Positions 1-13,114 of a stretch of 64,000 nucleotides of DNA are shown in pieces. The number at the start of each line of letters is the position of its first letter. Within the stretch, counting starts at the first letter, position 1. The notes under the pieces are model-generated. The model saw only the letters and a list, made by a program, of their open reading frames with translations, was not told the origin of the DNA and did not search any database. A program made the translations under genes and the position numbers. This DNA comes from Gerris lacustris (lineage: Eukaryota; Arthropoda; Insecta; Hemiptera; Gerridae), in contig OX578277.1 in the NCBI GenBank assembly GCA_951217055.1, positions 67,584,455-67,648,454 of the forward strand, written 5' to 3'.

Positions 1-203
1 TTTCAATAATTTCATTGTGATAATAGAACGTTTTTTAATGATGAACAAAAATCTTTCCCTAATAACGCATTCGCATTTCATCCTTTTTATCTCCTATTTA
101 AAAGATTTTTTAATTCCTGAAATATTTAAAGAATTTAATAGAACCATAGAAAGATGAATTTGTACAGAACGGATTACCATGGGCGTAGCCAGGGTTGCCT
201 TTA

Positions 204-232
204 GGGGGGGGGGGGGGGGGGCTAATTGTTTT

Positions 233-296
<64 letters not shown>

Positions 297-298
297 AT

Positions 299-385
<87 letters not shown>

Positions 386-403
386 TATACACATATATAT
401 GTG
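204..403. repeat. G tract followed by composite (TA)n array
   Basis: An 18-base G run (204-221) is followed by two long TA arrays (about 235-284 and 303-378), interrupted by TATG and CAAT variants. It is strand-symmetric, and all open frames across it read as Ile/Tyr repeats and are artefacts. Confidence 0.95.
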
Positions 404-1170
404 TGTGTGGTGAATGTAAAACCAAAAAGTGTTTTGATTTTTTTGAAATAGATTTTTTTAAGGAAAACTTGCTGTTTAAATCCACTCTTAATGTAAAATA
501 GTTCACATTAAGATTGGACAGAGAGTATTTGAAGCGAAGTTAGCGCTTCCTATGAGATATTTTCTGAACTACTACATCTCTAATTTTTAATTTTAAATAA
601 ATAGTAATTAATGGTTTTTTAATAATCAAATATGAAGAAACATACTGAGTTTTATTGCAAAACCATAACCAAATAAAAATAGTAGGCTATCTAACAGTCC
701 AGTCAATAAATACAAAAAATAGTCTTCCTTGCGAAAGGTCGAGTATCTGCAATTTTTAATATCTAGTTCTACAATTGAACCCGTTTCCAAATTAATTAAT
801 ATTATAAGTTATTCGATAATTAAAAACTAGTCTAATGACTGCTACTAACTATTTTAATTAAATTTAATTAATATATTAAAGTAAAACTGTAGGTTAAAAT
901 AACCCTTAATACAAGAAAATATTTAATTAAAAACTTGATCTAAAAATTTTATATTGTAACCTTTCATTCAAAATAAACAATGGATAATAATAGTTGGGAA
1001 GAAATTCGTCCCACTAAAAAGTTCTGACCATGCGCAGTCGTAATTTTATGTAGATTAAATTTTATGTTAGATTTTTTTTCCAAGTTCTATAGACAATAGA
1101 CGACACATTTTACCCAGGAAGTGTATGTACTTAGTGCCCCAGGCCCCCTGTGCCCCTCCCCCCCCCCCCT

Positions 1171-1189
1171 TCCCCTGGGTTCGCCACTG
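1171..1189. mobile_element. Orphan hAT-like terminus nested in the larger hAT element
   Basis: Read on the minus strand this is CAGTGGCGAACCCAGGGG, a second hAT-style end, followed inward by a pyrimidine run (C tract 1158-1169). No matching opposite end was found, so it is either a truncated insertion or a remnant inside the larger element. Confidence 0.45.
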
Positions 1190-1368
1190 GCTGAGAGAAG
1201 GAAAACATAATTATTGTCCAGCTTCTATTCATATCATAGGCATCTTTCTTATCAAAGCAATGCTAACCAAACCAGTGCAGCCACGCCACAGCTGTAGTAA
1301 CTTGACAACTAAAACGAGATTTACATTTTTTTACCTGAAGACCCCCTCTAGTTATAAAATAAATTTGT

Positions 1369-1388
1369 ATAATAATAATAATAATATT

Positions 1389-1470
<82 letters not shown>

Positions 1471-1482
1471 ATTATTATTATA
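1369..1482. repeat. (AAT)n-(TA)n-(TTA)n compound microsatellite
   Basis: AAT-type triplets up to about 1392 lead into a TA array to about 1466, which closes with TTA triplets. The whole tract is near self-complementary. It lies inside the hAT element. Confidence 0.95.
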
Positions 1483-1573
1483 TAGAATTATTTTTACTTT
1501 TTATTTATTTATTTTTTATTTTAACCTGTATATGTGTAATAATCGTATTTTTTTAGAGAGTTGAGCCGGCCTA

Positions 1574-1608
1574 GGGGGGGGGGGGGGGGGCTGCATGCCC
1601 CCCCCCCT
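1574..1608. repeat. Facing G and C homopolymers
   Basis: A 17-base G run and an 11-base C run are separated by CTGCATG, so they could fold back on one another. They sit immediately inside the right hAT end. Confidence 0.9.
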
Positions 1609-1629
1609 GACTACGCCCATGCGGATTAC

Positions 1630-2628
1630 TATAACGACAGTTTAATTCTTATCACAGAAAGTCAGGTGATACTCCAATACAACTTACTTACATCTGCTTA
1701 CTTTAGCTCTGGAAAAAATGAAAAATGAAGCTTAGCCTTAACAAAACCAAAACATTGATCATATCTTGAGTTTTACAACAGATTACAAAATTTACCTATA
1801 CTTAAGAGTTTCTGTCAGTCAGAATGGAAACTGCGCTCACTACTATAGTACTAAAGTACTGATATAATTAATCATCTCTCTATTTAATTTAACTTCATAT
1901 TTATTTGGGGTTTAGGCACTAAAGAAAGATCATTTATGGAAGAGGGTTGACTGTTTGACAAAATTATTAACATCTTTTACTTATGTAACTTCTACGCTTA
2001 TCTAATAAGATAAGACCACATCTAAATTGAAGTGAAGTTTCGTTTCCACTCTAAAAAGCACCTTCAGGCGTGTTGACAGGAATCAACAAGAAACTGAAAT
2101 GATAACAAACTGAAGGGTTAACAAACAGTTCAATTAGTTGTTGCTTAGATAGAGTCATCATACTTAAAAGTGCCTCTAGTGGTAGAAGTGAAACCTCTGA
2201 TGGCTCAAACTCCAAGCTCTTGTGTCAACCAGAAATCCTAGACTGTTGTGAAGAGTTAGTTGTCAGTTCAGTTGGTTCTTGCTTCGAGTTAAGTCTATAA
2301 TGGTCAATACATTTAAAGTTTGTTTCAATAAAGCTAGACAAATGTCGGATTTTCACATAATGAATAACTGCTAAATTCCTTTCTTTTTGTATTTTTAAAT
2401 TATTGTGAAACATCAAGATGAATGTTTAAAATATAACATTTTCTTTATTTTTGGATAATGTGGAGTAAATAAATGCAATGTGATAATTTTAAACAGCTAA
2501 ATCAATAAAAGTATTACAAACAAGTTGATTATTTAGGATATTATAAATTATAATGTAGGGTATTTAGTTATTGAAGTTAGCAAGGTCAACCAATTTGGTC
2601 CTTTTTCTAAAAACAAATAATGTGATGT
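1630..2628. other. No recognised feature (AT-rich)
   Basis: No terminal repeats, tandem arrays or plausible coding frames were seen. A minus-strand open frame at 2225-2416 resembles no family I know. Confidence 0.5.
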
Positions 2629-2760
2629 GCCACGCAAGCGTGACTCATAGGAACTGTTCCAACATCAGACATTCCGTCATTATGATGTTGGCTCGGCATT
2701 ACGCCATGTCCTGCATCGTTTCGTCGCGTCCGACTCATCAGAAGCCCGACGATGCCCACC
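2629..2760 (-). ncRNA. Hammerhead-ribozyme core in a Penelope-type terminal region
   Basis: On the minus strand (2742 to 2714) lies CUGAUGA, then GUCG-GACG-CGAC (a 4-bp stem II with tetraloop), then GAAAC: the conserved hammerhead core. Flanking GCAUCG and CGAUGC are perfectly complementary, and the 5' copy runs into GUC, the preferred cleavage triplet, as in helix III. Only six bases (GGGCUU) lie between that GUC and CUGAUGA, too few for a normal helix I, so this may be a minimal, dimer-dependent or degraded form. Downstream CAACATCA/TGATGTTG (2683-2690 and 2660-2667) forms a further 8-bp stem. Hammerheads are known in Penelope-like terminal repeats, and a Penelope endonuclease remnant starts five bases away. 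Self-cleavage is inferred, not shown. Confidence 0.7.
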
Positions 2761-2764
2761 AAAA

Positions 2765-2995
2765 AAATACAAAGACTGTGATAAAGTTTATATTTGGGAA
2801 ACCATACAGAAACTTGTAAAAAGAATAAAACAACATACCTATGCCATTAAGGCTAAAAATCATAAAACTGCCCTTGCAACTCACACCGAAAACAACAATC
2901 ATAAAATAGACGAGGAAAAGATCATAATACTAGATACTGAAAAACATGAATCTAAACGAAAATACTTACATATAAAATTACAAAGATATCCTTGA
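2765..2995 (+). pseudogene. Penelope-like element GIY-YIG endonuclease, C-terminal remnant
   Basis: An open frame of 76 codons ending in TGA reads as the end of a Penelope-like protein. KDCDKVYIWET matches the family pattern CKDCxKVYIGxT, with Gly of YIG replaced by Trp. It is followed by R20-IKQH (the Arg and His of the R-x3-H helix), then HKTALATHTENNNHKID and IIILDTEKHESKRKYLH, which match the usual TALxxHxxxxxHxxD and ILxxExxxxxR segments. The reverse transcriptase and the first part of the endonuclease are missing: the 5' side stops at the antisense hammerhead region. The YIG change and truncation make it a pseudogene. Recognition is from remembered family patterns. Confidence 0.75.
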
Positions 2996-3683
2996 TAAAT
3001 AACACCATGATCTACTAATGTGACTTCAAAGTCTTAAACAAATAAACTATCTTGAAATAAATAATCTAACTATCAAATCAAAAAACAAAAAACCCTGTAA
3101 ATCCAAATTGTGTTTCATACCGGTTTTAAAAATAAAATAAAAATTATACAAAAATATAATTCGACTATTATAAAATAGAATAAATAAGAAAAGTATATAT
3201 AAAATTCTCCTTCAATTTTATTGTATACTATACATAAAATATAAATGAGAAATATAAGTTTGACGCAGGTTACCCTCGAGTTACCTTTGTTTTTCTATGT
3301 TGAAATTTAATTAATTTTTAATTATTAATAGTTATTTAATTAATATACGGTTTTATTATAATTATATTTATTAATAAAGTGGTGTTACGGGAGAGATTAT
3401 TGTTATAATGTGTACATAGACAAAGTCAATATAATTGGTGGCTTTTCTTGTTACATTGTATCATTTATATACTAAATAAATGATGTTTCAGGCACGTCTA
3501 TACCTCGGAGAGAGGCGAAATATAGTCAGATCCCGTGTGTGATGTAAAAGTTGTTCAATATATTACTAACCCTTAACGACGCCCACTAAAACATTAAATA
3601 ATTTTTACTTTGTTAACACTAGTATAAAAGCCGTCTATCGATTCTAAAAGTATCCTTGTTAGTTAATTTTATAATTAGAGCCG
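2996..3683. other. Possible Penelope 3' flank, otherwise unrecognised
   Basis: AT-rich sequence following the endonuclease stop. It contains no clear tail, target duplication or second terminal repeat. The stretch 3492-3545 is locally less AT-rich but matches nothing recognised. Confidence 0.4.
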
Positions 3684-3708
3684 TATATATATATATATAT
3701 ATATATAT
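3684..3708. repeat. Short (TA)n array
   Basis: About 12 TA units between GCCG and GAGTT. Confidence 0.9.
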
Positions 3709-3719
3709 AGAGTTTTAGA

Positions 3720-4530
3720 TCAAAAGTTGTTTCCTTATTAATTTTCTCAGTCCCTTTTCCTTAACAAGAAAACAGAGGAAGGTTTGCATAAAGCCGAGAC
3801 CTTAGCACCGACTTGTAAAGGGGTGGGGAAATTCGTTTTAGACGAGGCCATAAGGTCCGAGGTTCCTTAATTCAAGTTAAGAGTCCGTCATAATTAACAA
3901 GGAAGGGGTTGAGCGAGGTGGTGTTGTACTCTAGTGATAAGGAAGGCGACAGTGATTAGGGAAGGCTGAGGTCGGGTGTAGGGGATGGGTAGGACCTCCG
4001 AAACTTGCACCTGTCTAATCCTCCTTTACTTCCTTTACTGTTCACATCCATTACGCACTTTACAGCTCTCAACTTTAACTCCGTTATAAAATACACAGAT
4101 ATAAACTGTAATTAACCAACTCCTTGGGTCTTCCCCCTTCATAAACCCTCTGCTTTATGGACAAGAATTTGCTAATTTAAACTTGGGCCAGAGAGAGATC
4201 TAATAAAATTGGTAGGAGGCGCTGCCACTCCAGCCTAATTATCTGTTCGGTAGTTGGGTTAAACAGTGTTTTGTTTCGTTACAAACTCCTTGCGTATAGG
4301 TTAATCAATGATGGCACTGTCCTTTACATATAACCTTCTCTTTGTTAACCTGACTTGACCCACATCTAAACCCTTGTATATTCCCGGTCACTGTCCACAG
4401 TTTTCCATTAAGATTTCCGATTTAATTTCTCTGACCTTCTTTACAGGCTTATAATTCGAGGTGATAGCTACCTGCCGAAAGAGCCTGGGTATGACAAGAA
4501 TGAAGCGCCTCAAGTTTTTTGCCGTAGAAA
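3720..4530. promoter_or_regulatory. Candidate regulatory block, non-coding
   Basis: GC content rises against the AT-rich flanks, with purine-biased stretches and no long frame. CACCTG (E-box, 4008-4013) lies next to TAATCC (Otx/Bicoid-class word, 4016-4021). Short words are expected by chance, so the argument rests on composition and lack of repeats. Confidence 0.25.
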
Positions 4531-5079
4531 TAGATAAACGTATTAACTGAGTAAATGCGACATGCGAAAATCTTTACTGTTTTGTAAACATATTTTAGAA
4601 ATTATACTTAAACTGCATTACCGACAGTATTTATAACCAGCGATTGATAAAATAATAAGTTTGAAGTAGATAATGTGGCACTAGCTCCACACAAGCTAAA
4701 CTTTGGTATTTTTTTTTTGGCACTATTCTTTCTACACTCTTATTTTAAACGTTTTACCTGAATCCCATTTTTAGTAGAATAAAACCATATTCTTAAATTT
4801 AGTTATTGCTGGATATAAAATAAAATAGATGAAAATCGACAAAAGAAATAGTATTTAATTGTTAATAATTCATAGTTCTACACCAAATTGTAATTTTAAA
4901 ATGTTTTTATGTAGGACAAAACTTTAGGAATTAAAATAGCAAATTTAGAGCAGAATGCATATTGTTTTAACATAGGAAGGCTGATACGCAAGAATATAAC
5001 GAATTTTAAGTCTTCTGCTTTTATAATAACTTCTGTTTCTCGTTCGTAATCGAGCCTTCAAGAAGAGTTTTAGATTGTT

Positions 5080-5900
5080 GTTAGAAAATGGTTTTTAGTA
5101 AGGGGCACATTCAAACTCTAATTCCGTGAACAGAGAAGTATCTTTTAAATGGAATAAGCTAATAAATTCAGAGAAACTTAACACGTCCAACGAGGCGTCT
5201 AGTTGAGAAAGCAATAAAGATGATAAAAAGAGGCTGCTAGTGCCTCGGTTCTGGCAGGCGTTGATAACATCTCTTGGGACGGGTTCCAATCAAGGATTTA
5301 TTTACGCCGAGGTTAATCTCACGTCAGACTTTTCTCATGAGCCGAGGATCCGGATAAGAAAGAAGGGAAAACACAATTGCAGGTAGGTATTTCCAGTTGT
5401 AATAATAAATCCCGCGGGCCGATCGAATTAGCGATAGCGTGCCTGGATCCTACTGAAGAAGAGATATATGTTTGCTTTTTCGGGTCCGGAGAGAGGAAGG
5501 AGTGTAAAAGGGCTCCGGCTAGGAAACGTTCCGCCGAGGAAAGAGGAAATAGGTAAAGGCACTGCGGGCCCGATTGGGCGGAACGAGACATCGCCGGCGG
5601 CTTTTAGGACAGAAGGGCGATAAGAACGGCCTTGGCCGACCATTAGCTATCCACCGGATAGGGGTGCTGTAAATACTTGGATTTAAGCCTCCAGACTAGT
5701 GTCTTATATTTACGGTCCTGCACTATCTTCTCCTCCTTCCTGCCATATTATTACCTTAGCGGTAAATCGTCCACTCTACCATTATCGTTCTTGTAAATCA
5801 TCCAAGTGCTTCTGGGATTGGTACTAAGTAAATTCAGTACACGATTTTGAACCTATTTAAAGCGACGATCTGTCCATTATTGGGAATACTACTTCCCTAC
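5080..5900. promoter_or_regulatory. Candidate regulatory block, GC-rich centre 5400-5650
   Basis: The most GC-rich stretch of the first 10 kb. Overlapping minus-strand frames at 5095-5289, 5319-5591 and 5428-5643 have Ser/Leu/Pro-rich translations with no recognisable domain. It is not repeated elsewhere in the window. Could be an enhancer or an unrecognised exon. Confidence 0.25.
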
Positions 5901-6425
5901 TCCAGTTGTCCTCACAAATCTAATTGACATTTCTCAGGTACCCTAGTAACGTTTCTCCTATTTCCAGTTTAATCTTAAACTGGTTCAAATAACCATAACG
6001 CCTTATCGGTTTAAAATTTAAGTACCTACCTGTTTATCATTCACATAGTAAACCTGGTTGGCTATGTGATGCTCTTTTAGACCATGTGGCCATACTGTCG
6101 CAATGATAAACTATTTAAAAAGAGAATGATTATGAAGCAGCTTAAAATCATTTTTATTTTAATACTATCATTATTTATTTGTGTTTATTGCATTACATTT
6201 CTTGATCTTCCATAAGCACCATAATCACTAAAGGTCAGGAAACAGATCCTCTGATAAGGTAGCCGATACAACAAAGCTTTTTTGTTGAGTTCATTGAAAT
6301 TAGCAAGTGCTTGAAATATTTTTGGTTGTAAAACAAGAATTATTCACTCTACAATAGCAGTTGAATTAGCCTATATTTAATATATATGTTATTGTATATT
6401 TTAATTAATATACTTTTTTACCGAC
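5901..6425. other. No recognised feature
   Basis: AT-rich sequence without visible repeats or coding frames. Confidence 0.5.
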
Positions 6426-6429
6426 TAAA

Positions 6430-6675
6430 TTATTAGCTAAAATGGTTTACTTTTAGGTTTCTGTACAAAGTACAAAAAAAAACCTTATATAACGTCTCTG
6501 TCTGTCCGTTGCTTGTTTCAATTATTAAACTACTATAGCTAGGAACATGAAATTCGGCCCACAGGTGCATCTCGGCATTTGTGTTAACTGGACAATTTTT
6601 CGATTTTTCACACTTAATATTTTCAAGATGGCGGCCAATATGGTGGGCGACTAAAAAAGTTTTAGTCACCATGAC
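6430..6675. repeat. Dispersed-repeat-like fragment with TCTGTCTGTCCG module
   Basis: The segment combines a TCTGTCTGTCCG run, a 'tgaaattcggcc' phrase and 'aagatggcggccaatatgg'. Similar wording recurs in the repeats at 18.95 kb and 26.8 kb and is typical of transposon 3' regions. No ends were defined. Confidence 0.4.
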
Positions 6676-6679
6676 ATGT

Positions 6680-7240
6680 TATACAACAATTTAAAGGTAT
6701 TAGAGGTAGTAGAAAAAGAATATGCAACTATTACACTTAATAATTTTAACTTAATCGTACAGAAACTGGCGATTATCGCCTCACGTACTTACGTGAAGCG
6801 CGCCTTACTTGTTTTCAAGTATAGTAATAAAGTATATATTTTAAACATACTTCGGGTTTTTCATATCATAATCATAATATAGGTAAATTAATTTTTAATC
6901 GTTGTTTTTGATGAGAGCCTCTAAAGAAAACTATGGTTAAAACCGTTCTGAAAATGAGAGATTGAAAAAACTCGATCTGTTTGCTTTAGGTAGCATATAA
7001 TTTAATGTTCTGTCCTGAAGTGTTCTTTGAGTCAAAAAACATTTTTCATTTGTTGAATAATCATTTTATCCTTTATGGATGTTTGAAAGCCTATACGATG
7101 GGATGAAGGATGTATATAATGATATGTGTCCTAAGCTTAGCAAATCGTACTTTGTTAGAAGGGAGAATGAAGATAATTTATGTAGTACCTGGTCAAATAA
7201 GAGCGAGATGAGAGAGAGAAAAAAAAAATTGGTGAAGAGA
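6680..7240. other. No recognised feature
   Basis: An open frame at 6676-6882 has no recognisable motif; the rest is AT-rich. Confidence 0.45.
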
Positions 7241-7244
7241 GGTT

Positions 7245-7800
7245 TCTATTAATCATATTCTGTCTGTTGGGAAGTGGGATGTTTAATGGTTGCTGAAGCG
7301 CTGCCACCCTCCTCGAAACCGGTAGTGGCAGAATTAATCACGATTGAATTAGTCGCCGCGAGTTGAGTAGTACCGCTACGTCGGTAGATAAGGCAAGTAT
7401 AATCCAAGAGGACCTCACTCCAACCCCATCTCTTTTTTTTTGAAAAATTGCCTTCAAGTCCGGGACCCCATTCGTCAGAGGGCATCCCTACTGTATTTTG
7501 GACCAACAGGTTGATGCCGTCAAAATATCGGAGATGCTGAAAAAGGAGAGAGACGGACGGAATTTCACGTCAGTTTTAGCCGGTACCACCACCCTCCTCT
7601 TCACATACGAAACAAGGCAAAGGTTCATCATTCACCGTTCACTCAAAACACGGGGCTAACATCACCGCAACAGATTCTACTCATCTCGACTTGACACCGA
7701 GCGTTTCCATTTCTCACCCCCTCTCCAACACGTCCCAATCCCTCATACACTCAACACAAAACACCCTTCAACAACCTTTACTCAAAATCCTCTCTACTGA
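7245..7800. promoter_or_regulatory. Candidate regulatory block
   Basis: GC-enriched, repeat-free sequence. A minus-strand 85-codon frame (7249-7506) crosses it but shows no domain, and its start is not supported. Treated as non-coding with low confidence. Confidence 0.25.
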
Positions 7801-8168
7801 TATTCTGTTTTTTTAGAGATTTATTTTATCACACTAGGAAAAATATGGTGCGAAATATTTTTTTGTTTAATTTAATTTTTTGAGACAACCACTTCATGTG
7901 AAAAAATTGTATTGTAACAAAAGTATGGTCCGCAATTTTTAAGCACAATAATACATTTTTGAAATGTCTCTTATGAATAACCGATCTTACCCGTCCACTT
8001 AATTTTTATTTACTTTAATATTTGCAGCTTGAAACTAAGGTCGTAATGCAATTGTTTTAAAGTGCTTTATTTTATTTTCCTGAGCCCTAATATCCCCCCT
8101 CCCTCCCCCCAAAGTGTTATAAACTGGTCTTTCGATCTACTAGTTCATTTTTCATTTTAATTTGTATG

Positions 8169-9469
<1,301 letters not shown>

Positions 9470-9470
<1 letters not shown>

Positions 9471-9830
9471 AGGGGGCTTGTAAGTAGAGGTTTGCCTGTA
9501 AGCTTTGCGATAGCCTAGACGTGAAGGCAGACCTGGTTTTACTGGTGACGTTATTTATGTCCTGACGTTGGCTTCTGAAGGCTCTTACCTCGTATAAATC
9601 ATTCTTCGGCTACTACCGGCAACGGTTAATTCCACCTGTACTTGCAAGGGATCCGTCTACCCCTCGTCCTGGATCACGCCCGGAATTATCTTCTTCCCAG
9701 TTATATATCAATGGACTTGGAATATTGAAGGGGTCTTATATTCTCGGAGTTTGACGTTAGAACCCAATTTTGAAGAAGCTATCTCCCTTTATCGGATCTA
9801 CGTCATCCTCGTTATGATTAACCACTGTGA
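9470..9830. promoter_or_regulatory. Candidate regulatory block
   Basis: A sharp GC rise between AT-rich flanks, with no repeats or coding pattern. Only the compositional argument supports a function. Confidence 0.22.
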
Positions 9831-10600
9831 GATATTAAGAGATTTTTATCATAACTTGAAGTTTCATTATGAGATGATGAAATTATGAACTTATATCTGG
9901 GAATATTCTTACGGTCTTCTCGTTCCGTCGCACCATGTTTCCACAAAACAGTAGAAGTAATTTATGTCCCTCTTCATTATTTATTACAGAATTCTTAAAA
10001 CCCAAAAATTCGATTTTCTCATAATAATTTCGGGGTAGACAATAGACATAACCCGTTATCATTTTTTGAATCTCTTTGAAAAGAAAGATCAACTGCTTTT
10101 GCCAAATCTCTTAAAAATATTTCCATTGTATGTTCCATTCATTTTTAAATGTTATTCGCAAACCACATAATTATATTACACAATGATTAAGCTTAATTCA
10201 CTACTTTACTTCATATTCTTCTTAAGGTCACCATACTAGATATTTCAGAGCTATGAATCTCTACGTGTACAATTTAACTCTGTATTAAAAAAATCTCATC
10301 TAAAGCTATATATTATAAAAAGTAATGAAGATTTCAATTTCAAATGGATGAAAACTAAATACTTTAATTTAATAATTAATCAACTTCTATATTGAATGAC
10401 AGTTTTCTTTTATTCTGTTTTGTAGTGTGTACTAAACAGTTCAAACAGAAGTGTAAATTACAGATAGTCTGGACCTACATTCAGATTTAGTAGTGCCTTG
10501 CCAGATGATAAAATATTTTTTCTTCCTTACGTTGTTAGAATTTAAAAGTATATTTTAACCTAATTACATTTCTTCGGGCAGATTGTGCTGTAAAGCTACA
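9831..10600. other. No recognised feature
   Basis: AT-rich. A minus-strand frame at 9883-10092 has no recognisable domain. Confidence 0.45.
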
Positions 10601-11250
10601 CAACAATGTATTATGAAACAGCCAAATAAAGAAATCAAGAGTGATTGGGAGGAAAACCAGTTACAAAAAAAGAGAAGAATGCCAAAAGACGGTGGAGATT
10701 CACAGAAAAAGAAAGTGTATTGTTTGTAAAAGCAGACACAGTGAGAAGTTGTTTTGTCAGGTAGGATCTGTGGGCTGTGTGTGGGGGTGAGGGGGGCTGT
10801 TTAAAGTGTTTTCCAAGGATGAATGGGGCAGCTTATAAATTATTAAGACAGAGTGCGTGGCCTGTGGGTGAGGAGAGGGCTGACCAGATGTACCGCTGTG
10901 AAATATCATCCGGTAATGGCCTGGCCGCGACACACTGACTTGAAATTAAACGGGGGCATTAGCCAATACAAACTGAAGACGGTGTAAACCCTTGCCTGCG
11001 GCTTCCCTATAAACAGACGATAAATACAAGGAGTTAATGTTTGTCAGCGTTTCGAGTCGCTCAGTTGGTCTGTAGTAGAGTCCCCTAGTGTAGCAGCCAA
11101 GAAGCATTATTACTCTCAAGGCAACACTGCTTTTCACTATTCCTCTACACTCTAAACCACTACTCTGACGTCTGAATGATCGCTACTAATTCGACTCCCT
11201 CGTTACAAGGATAAATAATAATTACTCTTAAACCTCCCCCCTAAATTCTG
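10600..11250. promoter_or_regulatory. Candidate regulatory block with a short Cys-bearing frame
   Basis: GC-enriched block. A plus-strand frame at 10617-10790, opened by a stop rather than an ATG, encodes a basic stretch containing KRKCIVCKSRH and a later FCQ. The Cys spacing vaguely recalls transposase C-terminal zinc motifs, but the match is weak and no neighbouring frame continues it. The remainder is repeat-free. Confidence 0.2.
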
Positions 11251-11472
11251 TTAACAGATCACCCCTTCGAGCAACTTCACTCCCCATAACAAATCACGCG
11301 ATACAATTACAGTTGTCTCAAAACTATTCCACGTTGAATTAATACTAGATCTAACTTTACACATTAACTACATCCTAGCACGAGATCATTATTATATTAG
11401 ACTAACAATTTTAACCTCAATATTTAATTTGTAATTGTAATTACAAGGAGAGTAAAAGGAAAGATAATAATT

Positions 11473-11612
<140 letters not shown>

Positions 11613-13114
11613 CAGTAGTCGCCGCTTAATGTGATCACTTTAGGACCAAGGCCTAGTGATCACATTAACCGACTGATAATAATAAGCAAAAGGCACTACT
11701 GGAGGGAGTAAAACTAAAAAAACTAAAATTTAAAAAATAGGAAAATAACGGTGTTTATTACGTACACATAAAACACATGTGATCTAGACATTAGAAAATA
11801 AACAAATAATTGAAATGACACTATACATATTTTACATAAAATTTAACTTAAAGTTGTTTTAGGGACTTAACTATGTAATACACATAAATATATTACTACA
11901 TACGAGTACTAGTTATAAGTCAAAAATTCCTATCTACTTTGGAAATAATGTTCAATTGATGATTGAACTTGAGATTTTTTTATTATGTCAAATACAAAAC
12001 GTTCGTATTGATAGTGTTGTTGAAAGTCCTCGTCACGGAATTGAATACCTCTTCTTAAAACTTCCAGGGCATCGAGCATCTCTCTGTTAGAAGGTCTGAC
12101 ATTTGGTTCATCATCACACCAAACACAATCTTTATCATCATCATCCTCTCTATCTTTTTCTCTGTCTTCCTTATCTTGTAATATTTTGGCACTAATAGAG
12201 TCTTCAGTAATTTTCTCATCAGTTTGAACCTCACTATCGCCATCCACTCTTCATATTTTTTATTCTCAAGGCCACAGGGTTTTTCAATCGGTACCTCTTC
12301 TAATTCTGCCTGAATAAACCCACCATATGTCTATAACAATTTCGTATTGTTTGATCGCTCACCTCGACCCAAACCAAATGCAAAGCTTCCAAAACATTGA
12401 TTTTTTTGGCAATTCCATGAGCCCGTAGAGTCAGTACCAGTTTCAAGGCCTTCGTCGATCGCAGAGAGTACGGTTTTTCTCATCTGATTCCTGTAAAGGC
12501 CTTTAAAGGTACAGAGTACAGATGATACCCTGGTCACTTGGCTGGATTAATGACGTGATATTGGCCGGAAGAAAAACAAAATCTCGGTTGAAAGACGATC
12601 GTTCGATCTTACGATGTCAAACTTCTTTGACGAGGTGAGATCACGACGTTTTGAAACACTCATTCTTCGTCTGACTCTTTTTATAAAACAAAACTAATCG
12701 ACTTCGAACTTAATGTTAATTTGACGAAAGAGTAAGACACATTGAAAGACAAAAAACTCACTAAGCTCGAGCTCTGTATAAGTGAAATGTCGTAGAAATA
12801 GGGGGAAAAATGGATGTTTAGATGTTCTATGAAGTAATAGAGGGGAAGGGAAATGTGGTGTGAGGTATACTTTCTGAGAATACTGGGTTTTAAAGACAAA
12901 ACTCTTCTCGGTTTGCCGCAGCTCTAGTCGTTTCTCCGAAAATGAAATAAAAAAATTCAACGATCTCGACTCTCGACGATCACAATAAACGAAATACTGA
13001 TAACAATAAACGGATAATTTCTAATGCATTGGTATTGGGTGGGCCCGTTCCAAGCTATTTTGATCACACTAAGCGGTTGATAACATTAACCGTGATCACA
13101 TTAAGCGGCGACTA

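Larger units (their letters stand above)
178..1621. mobile_element. hAT-type non-autonomous DNA transposon
   Basis: The two ends are inverted copies of CATGGGCGTAG(C/T)CAGGG, close to the CAGNGGCGTAGCCAGG ends common in hAT elements. The element is flanked by an 8-bp direct repeat CGGATTAC at 170-177 and 1622-1629, which is the hAT target-duplication length. The interior has no transposase. It holds two (TA)n arrays, G/C homopolymers next to both ends, and a second orphan hAT-like terminus at 1171-1189. Seen directly: termini and duplication. Known: hAT makes 8-bp duplications. Inferred: non-autonomous, mobilised in trans. Confidence 0.8.

Noticed and set aside
110..506. Several overlapping frames of Ile/Tyr repeats on both strands (also at 8.1-8.7, 13.0, 28.5 and 40.1 kb)
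   Set aside because: They are translations of TA microsatellites and have no coding meaning.
7249..7506. 85-codon minus-strand frame
   Set aside because: No similarity to families I know and the start is arbitrary; kept only as part of a candidate regulatory block.
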